Program-made: the position numbers and the translations under genes
Part shown: in pieces, positions 20,800-32,350 of the stretch
Numbering within the stretch: the first letter of the stretch is position 1
Layout of the letters: every line of letters starts with the position of its first letter
Assembly (NCBI GenBank): GCA_031841125.1
Contig: CM063108.1
Span: 42,712,268 to 42,776,267 of the forward strand
Length of the DNA stretch: 64,000 nt
Reading direction: 5' to 3'
DNA from: Acanthococcus lagerstroemiae
Taxonomy: Eukaryota > Arthropoda > Insecta > Hemiptera > Eriococcidae
Notes under the pieces: generated by a model
The model's input: only the letters and a program-made list of their open reading frames with translations
The model's database searches: none
What the model was told of the DNA's origin: nothing

Positions 20800-22450
20800 C
20801 GACGTGTCCAAGAAAAGGGCCTTGGTGGTAGATGAACATTCAGACCCTTTTCTTGTGTCACGTCACGCTTCTATTCTTTAAAATCATGATGCACTTAAAC
20901 AGTCTCTTTAGCTCCTAAAAACTGTGATTAAAATCGTAGGTACATGCACATCCGCATCAAGATAGTAGCTAGGTAGATTGTAATTTTCATGTTTCAATTT
21001 CTGTAATTTGCAATATATCAATTATAGTCGGTATTGTTATATTTTACTTATATTTGAATTGTAACATTAGAACGTATTCCTGCTATAAGGAAATCCACAT
21101 AGTGAAATTCATGCTAGGAGCTCCATCTTCCCGAGGAACTACCTTCGTGAGCCAAATAATTTTTAAAGAGAAGTGTGCAATAAATTCACAGTCAAGAGAT
21201 TCCAATATTTTCGAGAAACGTAATCTTCGGGAAGGTGTTGTGTTGGACAAAGGCTTTGATGCAACTGCTTTATCATTACCAAAGTCATATAGATAGACCA
21301 AGTCGTTCGACTCTCCATTTAACCAATGTTAAACTTCGTATGTTACGATAATTTATCCCGATAGCAGCGCTGGCAGCGTTCGACTGCCGTGAAATCAATG
21401 TAAACGTTGGGAGCCCTAACAAGGTTTTGCGTTTATCTCAATAACGGGTCGAGTTTTATGAAAAAGTGAAAAGAACAAAATTTATTCTACCTGTTATTTT
21501 CTATCAGGTAAGATCAGTTTCAAAATTTTACCCATAAAAATTTCGAATTTACTCGCATTCGATGGGAAATTCCAAGGTGAACAAATTTAGCTCTTTCCAA
21601 TTTTTCATCAAAATTGATAGTTTTTGAGCTAATCCGCAAAAACGTAAAAATGTCCATATACGCGCAATGCAACCAAAGGAGTTCAGCGATAGCAGCGCGC
21701 TGGCATGACGGCAGAACGCAGAAACGCGCTAGTCGTCTAACTTGGTGTATCCCTATATGACTTTGATCATTACATTGAAAATGTGACTAGCTTTCATGAG
21801 CTGCATGGCTAAAACGAATGGGTTACCGATATTCTCGATGGATGAAGTTAAATATATCGTCCACATCGACAGAAACATTCATTTTGCGTGACAAATATAT
21901 AAATTACCTATTAAAATTCAAAAATCTACTCAAAATCAAAAGATTACACAGTCTTATCAGATCACGTTTGTTCAGCGACTGTAGCACTCCTACAGGGCAT
22001 GTAATTCACGACTGCGACTTTTCGTGTTTTCGTCACGTGTTGTAGGCAAGCCGTGAGGTAAAAATTTTTACATCATTCTCCGGTTTTTACCTCACTCTCC
22101 ATTCCAGTCAAATAAAAAAGCTAGTTTACTCATTCGATGCTGTTTGGAAAAGTAGTCTTTATCAATTACATGTTGGATAAAGCCAGTTTACTCATTCGAT
22201 GCTGTTTGGAAAAACAGTATTTTTCAATTGTATGTTGGATAAAAACACTTTTAAATCAGTAAGAAGAAAATAAACAAATAAAGTGATACGCTCTTTTTCA
22301 GTTTTGCTATAGCTGATGATGCTTTGAATTTGTCAGCTTTCGTTAGCTAATGACCATGTCTTTGTAAAAAGGGAAGATCCCCACCCCGTTCCACGCACGT
22401 CCCTGTACCAGTAGATCAATGAACACATAATTACTCGTATATTCAAGTTT
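20800..22450. other. Intergenic, no supported gene
   Basis: Only short frames with no motif. A local duplication (AGTTTACTCATTCGATGCTG at about 22121 and 22181) and AT-rich sequence are all I see. Confidence 0.35.
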
Positions 22451-22495
22451 GTACACTCTCTGAGACTCCAAAAGTCATTGCGCGACGCTCCCTAT

Positions 22496-22891
22496 TAGTG
22501 GTCTCAAATAAAAGTCATTTTTCATATCGATAATATCGATAATTATTGATATTTTTTAAAAGGCTGTACAATTTTTAAAAATGAGTTATGAAGCTAAAAA
22601 TTGTGAATCTAAGTTCGCCTAATCTTCTATTATATAAATTGATAGCCCGCAACGAATATTAAGACAAAATTAGATTATAGAAGGATACAAGAACGAACAA
22701 TGAAAACCGCCGTATTTTTCATTTTTCCCTCGTGCCGCGTGCTCGCGTCCTTTTCGTTTCTCGTGTCTTTCTTCTAAAGCAAACTGATAGCAACATTATC
22801 AAAAATATCAATACATTAGAAACCTATCGATATTTTCGATAATTTTTATATCGATATTTTATCGATAGTATCGATACACTTGAGACCACTA
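22496..22891. mobile_element. hAT-type MITE, TIR TAGTGGTCTCAA, TSD CTCCCTAT
   Basis: 396 bp with perfect 12-bp inverted ends and a perfect 8-bp duplication of CTCCCTAT on both sides. The interior is rich in TATCGATA words. Nested in the MITE at 22454-23531. Confidence 0.88.
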
Positions 22892-22973
22892 CTCCCTATG
22901 GACTACGTGCGCGATCTAGCGAAGCGCGACCAAACTAAGAGTGAAGTCTATTCAATTTCCAGTCGAAAGAGAC

Positions 22974-23399
22974 TAGTGAGGGAAAATGCTTGAGCATTTT
23001 CTTTTGGTGATCATATTCTCAAAATGCTCGAGCATATGCTCAGCATGAGAACATGCTTAAAATGGCAGAGCATTTTCTATTGGATGAGCATATGCTCAGC
23101 ATTTTCGAGATTTATACTAGTTTTATCTGTATAAATGAAAAAATGATCAAAAAATGAGAAAATGCTTGGGAAAATGCTCATTATTTCTATACTTTCCCGA
23201 GCATTTGCTCATTGAGTATATATAAATGAGAAAATGCTCATTATTTCAATGCTTAGCTGATCATTTGCTCATTGAGCATATGCTCAAATTTTGGAGCATT
23301 TGCTCATTGAGCATATGCTCAAATTTTGGAGCATTTACTCAACGAGCATATGTTGAGAATATTCTCAAAAGGTTTAGCATATTCTCATTTCCATCACTA
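22974..23399. mobile_element. hAT-type MITE built of GAGCATATGCTC words, TSD AAAGAGAC
   Basis: Ends TAGTGA..TCACTA with a perfect 8-bp duplication AAAGAGAC (22966-22973, 23400-23407). The core is almost entirely overlapping GAGCATTTTC, GAGCATATGCTCA and GAGCATTTGCTCA words, i.e. tandem palindromes. Confidence 0.85.
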
Positions 23400-23779
23400 A
23401 AAGAGACCAAAACGAGCGCGCTTACGTACATAGTCACCAAAATACAGCGATTTGAAGTTCATGTGTTCGGATGCCGCCTACAAGCTAAACGCGTGTTGTA
23501 TTTAAGAATGGAACATTGGTGGGTGACCCTGTATTGTGTTCGTTCGAAGAAAATGACTGTGGTACTGTGATTGAACATTGAAATTGCTGTTTGAAATAAA
23601 GAAAATTATTTCGGGAAATTTGTTTATAAATTAATGGGGACCCCCTCATGGAGGTCTCTCATCTGACCATTTTCTCCTACGGGTATGAGTGTGAATTCAG
23701 ATCGTTTTCTGGAGAGAAAGTACCCGCCCTTATTAATTAAAATTGTCAGTATTTGCACCTGCTTGGAAATGCTTTCAAC

Positions 23780-24375
23780 CAGGGATGTTAAGCTGAATAA
23801 TAAAGCTTAGCTTACAGCTTATAACTTACAGAAATAAGTAGCGTTTTAGCTTAGGCTTACAGCTTTCGGCTTAAGACTGAAAAGCTCATAGCGTAGTGCT
23901 TATAGCTCAATCAGAGAAAATATGACTGAATAAAGATTATGGCTTAAAGCTTACAGCTTAATTATGACAATTTTCGATATTTTTCTATGTACCTGCCCAC
24001 CCATTGGTAAGCTGCAAATGAGCCGAAAGAATACAGCTTAAAGCCCGCTGTACACGGTCAATAAAAATTATCATTATTGAGTGCTGCGTCAATAATAGTG
24101 AACGTGTACACAGATCAAGGTCATCATTATAATGAAAAATGATCACTAAAATGATCAAATGTCATTAATAATTCAAATCGTTTTGAATTTTTAATGACCT
24201 TAGATCATTTTAGTGATCATTTTTCATGAGATAATTTTTATTGATCGTGTACAGCGGGCTTAAGTTTATGGCTTTCAACTCATTATTATACAGCTTGCAA
24301 CTTACAGCTTATAGCTCAGTGCCCAGAAATATGGCTGAATACAGCTTTCAGCTTGCATCTCATTTCACATGCCTG
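23780..24375. mobile_element. hAT-type MITE of TAAGCTTACAGC words
   Basis: Ends CAGGGATG / CATGCCTG, flanked by CTTTCAAC and CTTTGAAC (7 of 8 identical). The interior is a degenerate repeat of AGCTTACAGCTTA. A second inverted-repeat element (24043-24259) is nested inside. Confidence 0.7.
24043..24259. mobile_element. Nested 217-bp inverted-repeat MITE
   Basis: Ends GCCCGCTGTACACGGTCAAT / ATTGATCGTGTACAGCGGGC, with further pairing through TTTTTATTGA and ATCATTTTAGTGATCA. TTAA borders both ends (left TTAAA, right TTAAG), suggesting but not proving a TTAA-type target. Confidence 0.68.
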
Positions 24376-24783
24376 CTTTGAACAAACTTCTGCATTTTGA
24401 TCAGGGTTTGAAAGTCAGCCGATAGCCAATAGCTATAAGTCGAAAGTCGATGAATAACTTGTAAACAAAGCCGAAAGCCGGTAGCTTTAGCCAATTCTGT
24501 AAAAGCCAAAAACTGTAAACATAAATAATCCATATCCTTCCGGCTTCTTATCCGGCTTTTGGGCGTTGGGAGGTTTCTCTGAATTAATCAACTTAAGGAC
24601 CAATAAATAACTCATTTATTTTAGTCGGGTGGAAAACTATGGCTTCCTATGTTTTAATAACAATTTAGGATATATACTCGTATTCTTCACCAAATCTGGC
24701 TACAACTTTCAGCAAACTAACAAACCATTCATGAAGATGCAAAACTGCTTCTCGAGTCACAATCACAACTAGGTATTTAACAC

Positions 24784-25817
24784 AACTGGACATTGTTCCG
24801 CAAAAGGGAACCAACTAGCAAAATCCACTTTTTGAATTTTAAGAACACGTGATTCGATAATTCAAAGTTCATGAGCCATGTAGAAACTATATGGCATTGC
24901 GTTTACTGATAAGCGTTTTTCAACGTGAGTACACATTTGAGGAGTTATCTGTTAAAAGGGCACCTGTCAAACAAGGGCCCTTTTTGCGGAGATGCTGATT
25001 TTCAAATTTTCCGTGTCCTACTTTATTAGGAAACCCCCGCTCCATGTAACAACATATGATATTCAGCAAAATTGGCGCCAATAAATGACTACAAACGCAT
25101 TTTGGTAGGAACGCGTCATATACATATATAGTCAATGAAACTAAGCATACATTACATTATGAAAAGCGAGTGACTCCATCCAGGATAGTACACCTCAGAA
25201 ATTAGCAAATTACACATTTTGGTTGCATTATGAGCAGGGAGAGACTTCTTTGCAACTACATTAGCTTCAATCACAAGAATGGACAATACAACAATAAGTA
25301 ACTCATCATGCAGCAAGTTAGGAATTGTATTGTTTCATAAGTTGTATTGATGTACTTATGGTAACTAGTAAAGTAGAAGAGTAAATGGATAAAATTCACC
25401 AATATTATCGTGGGAAAACAGCTACTGATAAATCACAACACATTCCACCACACTAATTTTTCCATCGCTCTGAAAAGGGCACCTGTCATCTTCCTTCTTT
25501 CTTAATTCATCCACATTTGTTTCTGAACGAGCTAAACAATTAATCAGTCATTTCTGTTAATGGAGTCACCGTGAACATTTTTTTATAATTTAACATATTT
25601 TTCAGTTAAATCAGTCTGATAGGAGTATTTCACCTTGAAAACTTTGAAGTTGTTTTTCTCAAAATCATCTTTCCTTTTGACAGATAACTCATTTTTGAAT
25701 CGGGGGCTCAATTTTGAAAAATTCTACGTTTTACGCTCTTTCCTACGATACTAATAACTCATTTTGTTTACAAATGTTAGTAGGTTGGTTGGTTCCCTCT
25801 TGCTGAACAGCGTCCAT
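24784..25817. mobile_element. 1.03-kb inverted-end DNA element (longer form)
   Basis: Ends TGGACATTGTTCCGCAAAAG.. and ..CTCTTGCTGAACAGCGTCCA form an imperfect inverted repeat of about 32 bp. Both subterminal parts match the short element at 43310-43563 in opposite orientation; the middle 0.7 kb is present only here. No transposase frame seen. Confidence 0.65.
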
Positions 25818-25976
25818 TTTAGCTCCTTGCTTATAATGATAATCCCACAGCGAGATAAGAAATCATGATGTAAATAAGCGGGTAGGGAAAAGCCTTATCG
25901 GCAATTGGGATTTAAACTCAAAGTAGCTGACATCTGACGGCGGAATACATATAACTAACAAAACCGGGATCTTGGT

Positions 25977-26370
25977 CAGGGATGGCAAACGAAACAAAAC
26001 GAAATAACGAAACAACGAAACAACGATTGATTTTTGTCTAAAATATTGAAACGAAAAATAACGAAACGAAAAAAAACCGTTTCGTTCGCCATCCCTAGTT
26101 TTCTGATTTGTGATTTTTAGGATCGGCTACTAGTAGCCGAGCCTATTGCACCCACTCTCTAGGGTCGGGTACTAGTAGCCGAGCCTACTGTAATCGAAAT
26201 TTCATTTCTTTTCCCGGGTGAGTTGAGTTAGGGTGAGTTAAGTAAATAGCAGGGATGACAAACAAACGAAACGAAATAACAAAATTACGAAATAACGATT
26301 GATTTTTGTCAAAAATATCGAAACGAAATAACGAAACGAAAAAAAAAAACGGTTTCATTTGCCATCCCTG
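25977..26370. mobile_element. Composite hAT MITE pair mobilised as one unit, TSD ATCTTGGT
   Basis: Two small foldback units (25977-26096 and 26250-26370), each CAGGGATG.CAAAC...GCCATCCCT with a core of AACGAAATAACG words, flank a 153-base spacer. The perfect 8-bp duplication ATCTTGGT (25969-25976, 26371-26378) surrounds the pair; neither unit has its own. The spacer holds two GGCTACTAGTAGCC-like palindromes. Confidence 0.8.
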
Positions 26371-26587
26371 ATCTTGGTTCTTCTTTACATGCTGTTTAAT
26401 AAGACAAAGTAATTTTTTGAAAAATTGTAGTTAATTCAGGAGTGGTTGTCAAGAATTAAAATTTGGTGGGTAAGTGCACAAAAGTCTTCAGAATGATGAA
26501 ACAAATAAATACAATTGGAAAATTACTCGGGTGTGTTACCACTAACCTTCTGAATATTATGCACAGTGGGTTTTCAATGGTATTTCC

Positions 26588-27759
26588 CAGAGCATTGCAG
26601 CCAGCCGAAAGCGGAAAGCTAAAGCCGAAAGCCAGCCGTATTTTTCATGAAAAAGTCGAAAGCTTAAGCCGATACATGGGCAGCTGTATTTTTGGAAAAG
26701 CCGTAAAAAGCCGTATTTTTTTGGCTAGCTTTCGGCTTACAGAAATAAAAAATTCGCCAAGAATACAGAAAAATTCGATGAAAATGATGGAATTTGCAGT
26801 TTCTTACACTGGGAAGCTGACTGGCTAACGCTTGACGCGCTGTTTCTAAGTTCTGAGTTTCATTCTGATGCTTGTTTGCAGAGATGGGCGTTGTTCACTA
26901 TTTAATGAATTTGCTCTTGCTCTTGTTCTTTTCTATTTTTAGTGAACTAGTTCTTGCTCTTGTTCACTTGGTCTCCCAAGTTCCCACTGATCTAGTTCAT
27001 CGTTTGTTCATTAAAAAGAACCTTTGCTCTTGGTCTTGCTCATTTAAAAATAGGGGTTTTGTACAAAAAAACTGCGAGTAAAAATGTTTTCTGTGTAATA
27101 GCTTACAACTGAAAACTAGGCTATTACCCAAACAATTATTGAATTCCTATGAGATTGTTGATTAAAATTTAATCAAATAAAAATTCACTAATGTTATAAT
27201 TCATAATTGTAACTCTGAAACCATTATGAAAGTTGAAACTAAAGTCTGGAAAGTGGGAATATACAAGAAAAAGCCAAAAAAAAAAAAAAAAAATACAAAA
27301 AAATAAGTGAACAAAGAATGAACAAGTTGATCAGGTCCGAAAATCGTGAACTAGTTCTTGTTCTTTTTTTGGGGAGATGAACTAGTTCAGAACTAAGTTC
27401 ACCAAGTAGTGAACAAGAGCAAGTGAACAACTTGCTCTTCAAGAGCAACGCCCATCTCTACTTGTTTGCTAAATTACGAAAACTCAACTTCCAGACTGGA
27501 ATGAAGACTCTAGAGAGGGAAATAGACTGGTTTGGGTTAAGAACATCATCTCAGGAACAAATTAAACCAGTTGTGGGCCAAAATAATGGCTCCAGAGCAG
27601 AAAATGAAAAAAATTGAAAAAGCTGAAAGCCAGCCATAAAAAAGCCGAAAGCTAGCTTTATTCCCACGAAAGCCGAAAGCCGAAAGCTGAAGCTGTATTT
27701 TTGAAGGTTGCAAGTTTAAGCCGAAAGCCAAAGCCGTATAATACGGCTGCAATGCTCTG
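26588..27759 (+). mobile_element. 1.17-kb hAT element, copy 1, TSD GTATTTCC
   Basis: Ends CAGAGCATTGCAGCC / GGCTGCAATGCTCTG (perfect 15-bp inverted repeats), flanked by GTATTTCC on both sides. Subterminal AGCCGAAAGC repeats face inward from each end, a typical hAT transposase-site arrangement. No transposase; a second hAT element is nested inside. An inverted copy lies at 29498-30666. Confidence 0.92.
26879..27460 (+). mobile_element. Nested hAT MITE, TIR CAGAGATGGGCG, TSD CTTGTTTG
   Basis: 582 bp with ends CAGAGATGGGCGTTG / CAACGCCCATCTCTA and a perfect 8-bp duplication CTTGTTTG. Subterminal regions consist of (CTTG)TTC and TTGCTC words. Interior is AT-rich and non-coding. Confidence 0.88.
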
Positions 27760-27767
27760 GTATTTCC

Positions 27768-28600
27768 TTCTCTGTGATCCCGGTTTCATCTTGTTATCAG
27801 TCGCACAAGAGCGCTCTCTTTATTCAGGTTTAAATTTTAAATTCCAATAACTAGAGAAAACGTCTCTAACTTGGGAACACTGAAAAACAAGATCAGAACA
27901 TTGCATCAAAAAATAATATTATTCAGGTTATCAGTGATTTGTGTGTAATTTTGCTGTCTATTTAAATTTTAATAAATTAATGAATAATTAGATCTATTTA
28001 TTAAAACGTATGTATTTTGCTGTTGGTGAAGTGCTGTGAATCATAGGTGATTAAGTGTACTCGTAATGTTGTAATGAAATCATTCCCATATTCCCTGGCC
28101 CGCAGTGTTATTTTGTGAATAATTGTCTTTTGTTTATTGTTTTGGTCGGTGCAGTGTGTTCGGTATTTTCAGATAAATATTGTGAAATAAGGTAAAGTCG
28201 GTGCCATGTTATTAGTGTTGTGAAACAGAACTTGAAGTTAGTGCTATATTTGTCAAAAGTCTGTGCGTGGTCCTATTATCAGTTATCACTGACTGTCTGT
28301 ATATCTGAAGATTCATCTTCCAAGATGTCAAGAAAGTTCGTGCATTTATATCTGTGCCACACACTGCTGGGTACTTCAAAGGGCCAGAAAGCCGAGGTAA
28401 GATAACTTTTTTGTAAATATCCTACATAATACATTGTGCAACTAAGTGATCTGGAGAGATGTCAGATGGCCGCAGACAAAAGGTAGATTACACGTTTGTT
28501 GAAGTTCATTGATTGACAAGAGCAAAGATTGGAGTCCCAAATTACGCAAAACTCTTCATGATCCATGACAGTGGGAAAAAATGCTACAGTAGCTGAGGAA
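27768..28600. other. Non-repetitive spacer with one exon-like reading
   Basis: No clear gene. The stretch 28325-28396 reads MSRKFVHLYLCHTLLGTSKGQKAE and stops at a good donor GAG|gtaaga, so it could be a first exon, but no downstream exon was found; the right part is already retrotransposon. Confidence 0.25.
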
Positions 28601-29497
28601 TATGTGTGTGCGTAATTTATACACCATGCAAAGTTTGGCTGAACTTTTCCCAGATATGTATGGCCTGATAGTTGAGTATTGCAATAATTGGATCTGGATT
28701 CTTCCTTAGTATTCTTTTCAGCGTTTGAACCATGTGTTCAGCTGCACCATTTGTTTGGTGGTAAAGAGGACTGCTGAAGACAATGTCAACCCAAATTTCA
28801 TCAAGAGTTTTTGCCGTTCTAGGCTTGTGAATTGTGAGCCTAAATCAGAGACAACGACTTCTGGGATACTCCAATATGCAAAAATTGCTTTTGCTGTTAC
28901 TATGTGTTCTTGCATGGACACTGTCAATACATTAATATAATTTCTGTGAAATGTGAATAATAGGCTACCACTCCTAAATTGTTGGAACCCTTATACATTG
29001 CTAGAGGATAGAGTAGTGTTCTTGTCAGTATCATCTTCAGTTTTTGTTCTGTAAAATTCTTTATGCACACATCACAGTTTAGTACTAATTCTCAACTTTG
29101 TTGAGTAATGCCAAGCTAAAAGACTGAATCTTTTGCCCGCCGCGTTGAAGAACACCTGTTACACCCAGACGACCTTCATGTTGGCGCAATACAGTTTCTC
29201 TGGGTAAAGTCTTTGGAACAATTAAGCGACCCTTCAGACACAGGAGTCCACTGAGAACTGTGATTTGGTCACAATAGAGGGAAATCATTTTTCCACGTTA
29301 AAGAGAACATCCTTCTGGTATTCTGGTCTTCTTAGTACAAAACGAGGTAAAACTCTGCACTCATCACTGTAAAGTTGGCCAAACTCTAATTTGCTGGACG
29401 CGCTGAGGTGATGCTGGGAATGATTTGAGTAACTGAATGTGAACATGAACCTTCACCTCATCTTGAAAATCATCTGATGATAGTGGCAAAGGCAAAT

Positions 29498-30666
29498 CAG
29501 AGCATTGCAGCCGTATTATACGGCTTTGGCTTTCGGCTTAAACTTGCAACCTTCAAAAATACAGCTTCAGCTTTCGGCTTTCGGCTTTCGTGGGAATAAA
29601 GCTAGCTTTCGGCTTTTTTATGGCTGGCTTTCAGCTTTTTCAATTTTTTTCATTTTCTGCTCTGGAGCCATTATTTTGGCCCACAACTGGTTTAATTTGT
29701 TCCTGAGATGATGTTCTTAACCCAAACCAGTCTATTTCCCTCTCTAGAGTCTTCATTCCAGTCTGGAAGTTGAGTTTTCGTAATTTAGCAAACAAGCAGA
29801 GATGGGCGTTGCTCTTGAAGAGCAAGTTGTTCACTTGCTCTTGTTCACTACTTGGTGAACTTAGTTCTGAACTAGTTCATCTCCCCAAAAAAAGAACAAG
29901 AACTAGTTCACGATTTTCGGACCTGATCAACTTGTTCATTCTTTGTTCACTTATTTTTTTGTAATTTTTTTTTTTTTTTTGGCTTTTTCTTGTATATTCC
30001 CACTTTCCAGACTTTAGTTTCAACTTTCATAATGGTTTCAGAGTTACAATTATGAATTATAACATTATTGAATTTTTATTTGATTAAATTTTAATCAACA
30101 ATCTCATAGGAATTCAATAATTGTTTGGGTAATAGCCTAGTTTTCAGTTGTAGGCTATTACACAGAAAAAATTTTTACTCGCAGTTTTTTTGTACAAAAC
30201 CCCTATTTTTAAATGAGCAAGATCAAGAGCAAAGGTTCTTTTTAATGAACAAACAATGAACTAGATCAGTGGGAACTTGGGAGACCAAGTGAACAAGAGC
30301 AAGAACTAGTTCACTAAAAATAGAAAAGAACAAGAGCAAGAGCAAATTCATTAAATAGTGAACAACGCCCATCTCTGCAAACAAGCATCAGAATGAAACT
30401 CAGAACTTAGAAACAGCGCATCAGGCGTTAGCCAGTCAGCTTCCCAGTGTAAGAAACTGCAAATTCTATCATTTTCATTTAACTTTTCTGTATTCTTGAC
30501 GAATTTTTTTTTCTGTAAGCCGAAAGCTAGCCAAAAAATACGGCTTTTTACGGCTTTACAAAAAATGCAGCTGCCCATGTATCGGCTTAAGCTTTCGACT
30601 TTTTCATGAAAAATACGGCTGGCTTTCGGCTTTAGCTTTCCGCTTTCGGCTGGCTGCAATGCTCTG
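29498..30666 (-). mobile_element. 1.17-kb hAT element, copy 2 (inverted), TSD AGGCAAAT
   Basis: Reverse-complement relative of 26588-27759, including the nested second hAT. Ends CAGAGCATTGCAGCC / GGCTGCAATGCTCTG; perfect 8-bp duplication AGGCAAAT (29490-29497, 30667-30674). Inserted between the RNase H and integrase parts of the gypsy-like relic. Confidence 0.92.
29797..30377 (-). mobile_element. Nested hAT MITE inside copy 2, TSD CAAACAAG
   Basis: Same nested element as 26879-27460 in reverse, with the same target duplication (CAAACAAG = reverse of CTTGTTTG), so the nesting predates the duplication of the outer element. Confidence 0.88.
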
Positions 30667-31167
30667 AGGCAAATGGCTCAAAACATCTCCAGTGAATATT
30701 TCTTTCCTGTGAATGTATTGGATGTTGTAATCAAATTTCATGAGACCCATTCAAAACTATTGAATACAAACTGGAGTTATGTTGAGATATCTTTCACTCG
30801 AAAGGAGGACCAATGTTTTATAGTCAATGAATATGCCTAACCTCTTTCCTCAGAGAAAATTACAAATTCATTCACACGCCCATGTTATAGCTAGGGCTTC
30901 TTTTTCTACTTGCGCATAGCAGTTGTCTGTCTCTGTCATGCTGCGGTTGATAAACATTCATGGGACACCTTTGACTACCCGATAATAAGATTGCGCACCT
31001 ATGCCAAATGCTGATGCAATTGACTGAATCACGACTGAGTTCCATCGGTATCTTTCTGAATTTTCCCAACGGTCTGCTCCTATGCTGCTTTTTGAAGCAT
31101 TCCTCCTGAAGAATGGCTTTTTTTTAAAAAGCAAATTACAAAGCAGTACAATTCTATCTGATAAATG

Positions 31168-31825
31168 CAGGGATGAGAAGTTTAAGCCGATAACCGCTTA
31201 AGCCGAAGCTTAAGCTCATTATTGAACGGCTTTTAAGCGAATGAAAAAGTCAGCCATTTGCTGTTCATTAAGCGCAAAGCCAGCCAAAAAGGATACGCTG
31301 AGCAGCTTAATTAAGACATTCACATTTTCTATCAAAAAGCCGAAAAAAATCACAACATTTAGTTTTTATGGTTGAAAAATCAAGTCAACGGCCGCGGGTT
31401 CTGGGTTCCGGCTTATTATTTCGTAATTGTTGATTCTCATTTAGCGTCGCAAACTGCTCATTTTCATGAATATTTTCTATTTTGTGATTTCTCTATTAAA
31501 TTTTGAATGATTTCGTTGCAAAATCAAATATAATACAGGCTATAAGCTATAATTTACCTGTGAACGAAGTGATGGTCTACATGATATAATATATAATCAT
31601 ATAATTTGATTTGGAAGCTTTGAAATGGTAAACCGTTATAATTTTTGAACTCTGTGGTCGATTTCATGCGGAATTGAGTATAATGTTGAAAAAAAAAGCC
31701 GATAGCGAAGCGCTGAAAAGCGAATGATAAGGGCAAAAAGCTGAAGCTAAGCGAATGAGATTTTTGGAAAAACTTTTAAGTTTAAGCGAAAGTTTAAGTT
31801 TAACAGTTTAAGCTTCTCATCCCTG
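31168..31825. mobile_element. 658-bp hAT element, TIR CAGGGATGAGAAG, TSD GATAAATG
   Basis: Ends CAGGGATGAGAAGTTTAA / TTAAGCTTCTCATCCCTG and a perfect 8-bp duplication GATAAATG on both sides. Subterminal words TTAAGCCGAAGC and AAGCGAATGA recur. Non-coding. Confidence 0.88.
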
Positions 31826-32350
31826 GATAAATGAGGAATGAACTTGCTTAATTGAATAATTGTTATAAACATTCTTGTACAGTCAATGTATTATTTTCTT
31901 TTGTACGTAGACAACATCTGCGGGAACAAGTTTAGGATAATTTGGTAAGATTTATCTGGGATTGCCGTTACATATCAGTACCAGAATCAATTTTATTAGT
32001 ACTAACTGAATGTCCATCAATCAAAACATCTACAAACCAGGGCTTCTTTGCCCCTTGTAGAAGTACTTATTTCACCAAGGTTGTTCTTAAGATGAATTAT
32101 TCTTCGAATTTATAACAGTGTTTAGCAAAATGGCCAATACTTTTGCACTTCTGACTCATGATTTGTCTGGCTAGATACTCTGACTGAAGATGTTTGTCAC
32201 TACTGCAATTCCAACACTTGCTAATAGATTTAGAGGACTGTTGATTCTTGTATTGACACTTATTTCTTGTAGATTTAACCTGATCGATTAAATTTGGTGT
32301 TTTGATTCGAATTTATGACAATTCCCAATAAGGTATTCAAGTTCATTTGA

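Larger units (their letters stand above)
22454..23531. mobile_element. Second copy of the TA-flanked MITE, split by two hAT insertions
   Basis: Three segments of the element at 1503-1757 occur here in order (CCAAAAGTCATTGCGCGACGC; GGACTACGTGCGCGATCTAG..CCAGTCGAAAGAGAC; CAAAACGAGCGCGCTTACG..GGTGGGTGACCCTG), separated by the hAT elements at 22496 and 22974. TA flanks both outer ends. Confidence 0.75.
28600..32350 (-). mobile_element. Degenerate Ty3/gypsy-like retrotransposon carrying nested hAT elements
   Basis: Fragments in the expected order on the - strand. A CCHC knuckle CWNC...GHFAKHC lies near 32210-32115 and a protease-like DSGTD follows near 32020. An RNase H segment CYAQVEKEALAITWACE lies near 30930-30880. 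The integrase zinc region (KGRLIVPKTLPRETVLRQ) is at about 29245-29190 and the integrase core WSIPEVVVSDLGSQFTS at about 28870-28820. Many stops and frameshifts, no intact frame, and I could not define LTRs. Most of the RT core is missing. hAT elements are inserted at 29498-30666 and 31168-31825. Described only as a relic. Confidence 0.75.

Noticed and set aside
26463..26828. 121-codon frame MVGKCTKVFRMMKQ..
   Set aside because: Straddles the boundary of a hAT element; the second half is the subterminal AGCCGAAAGC repeat.
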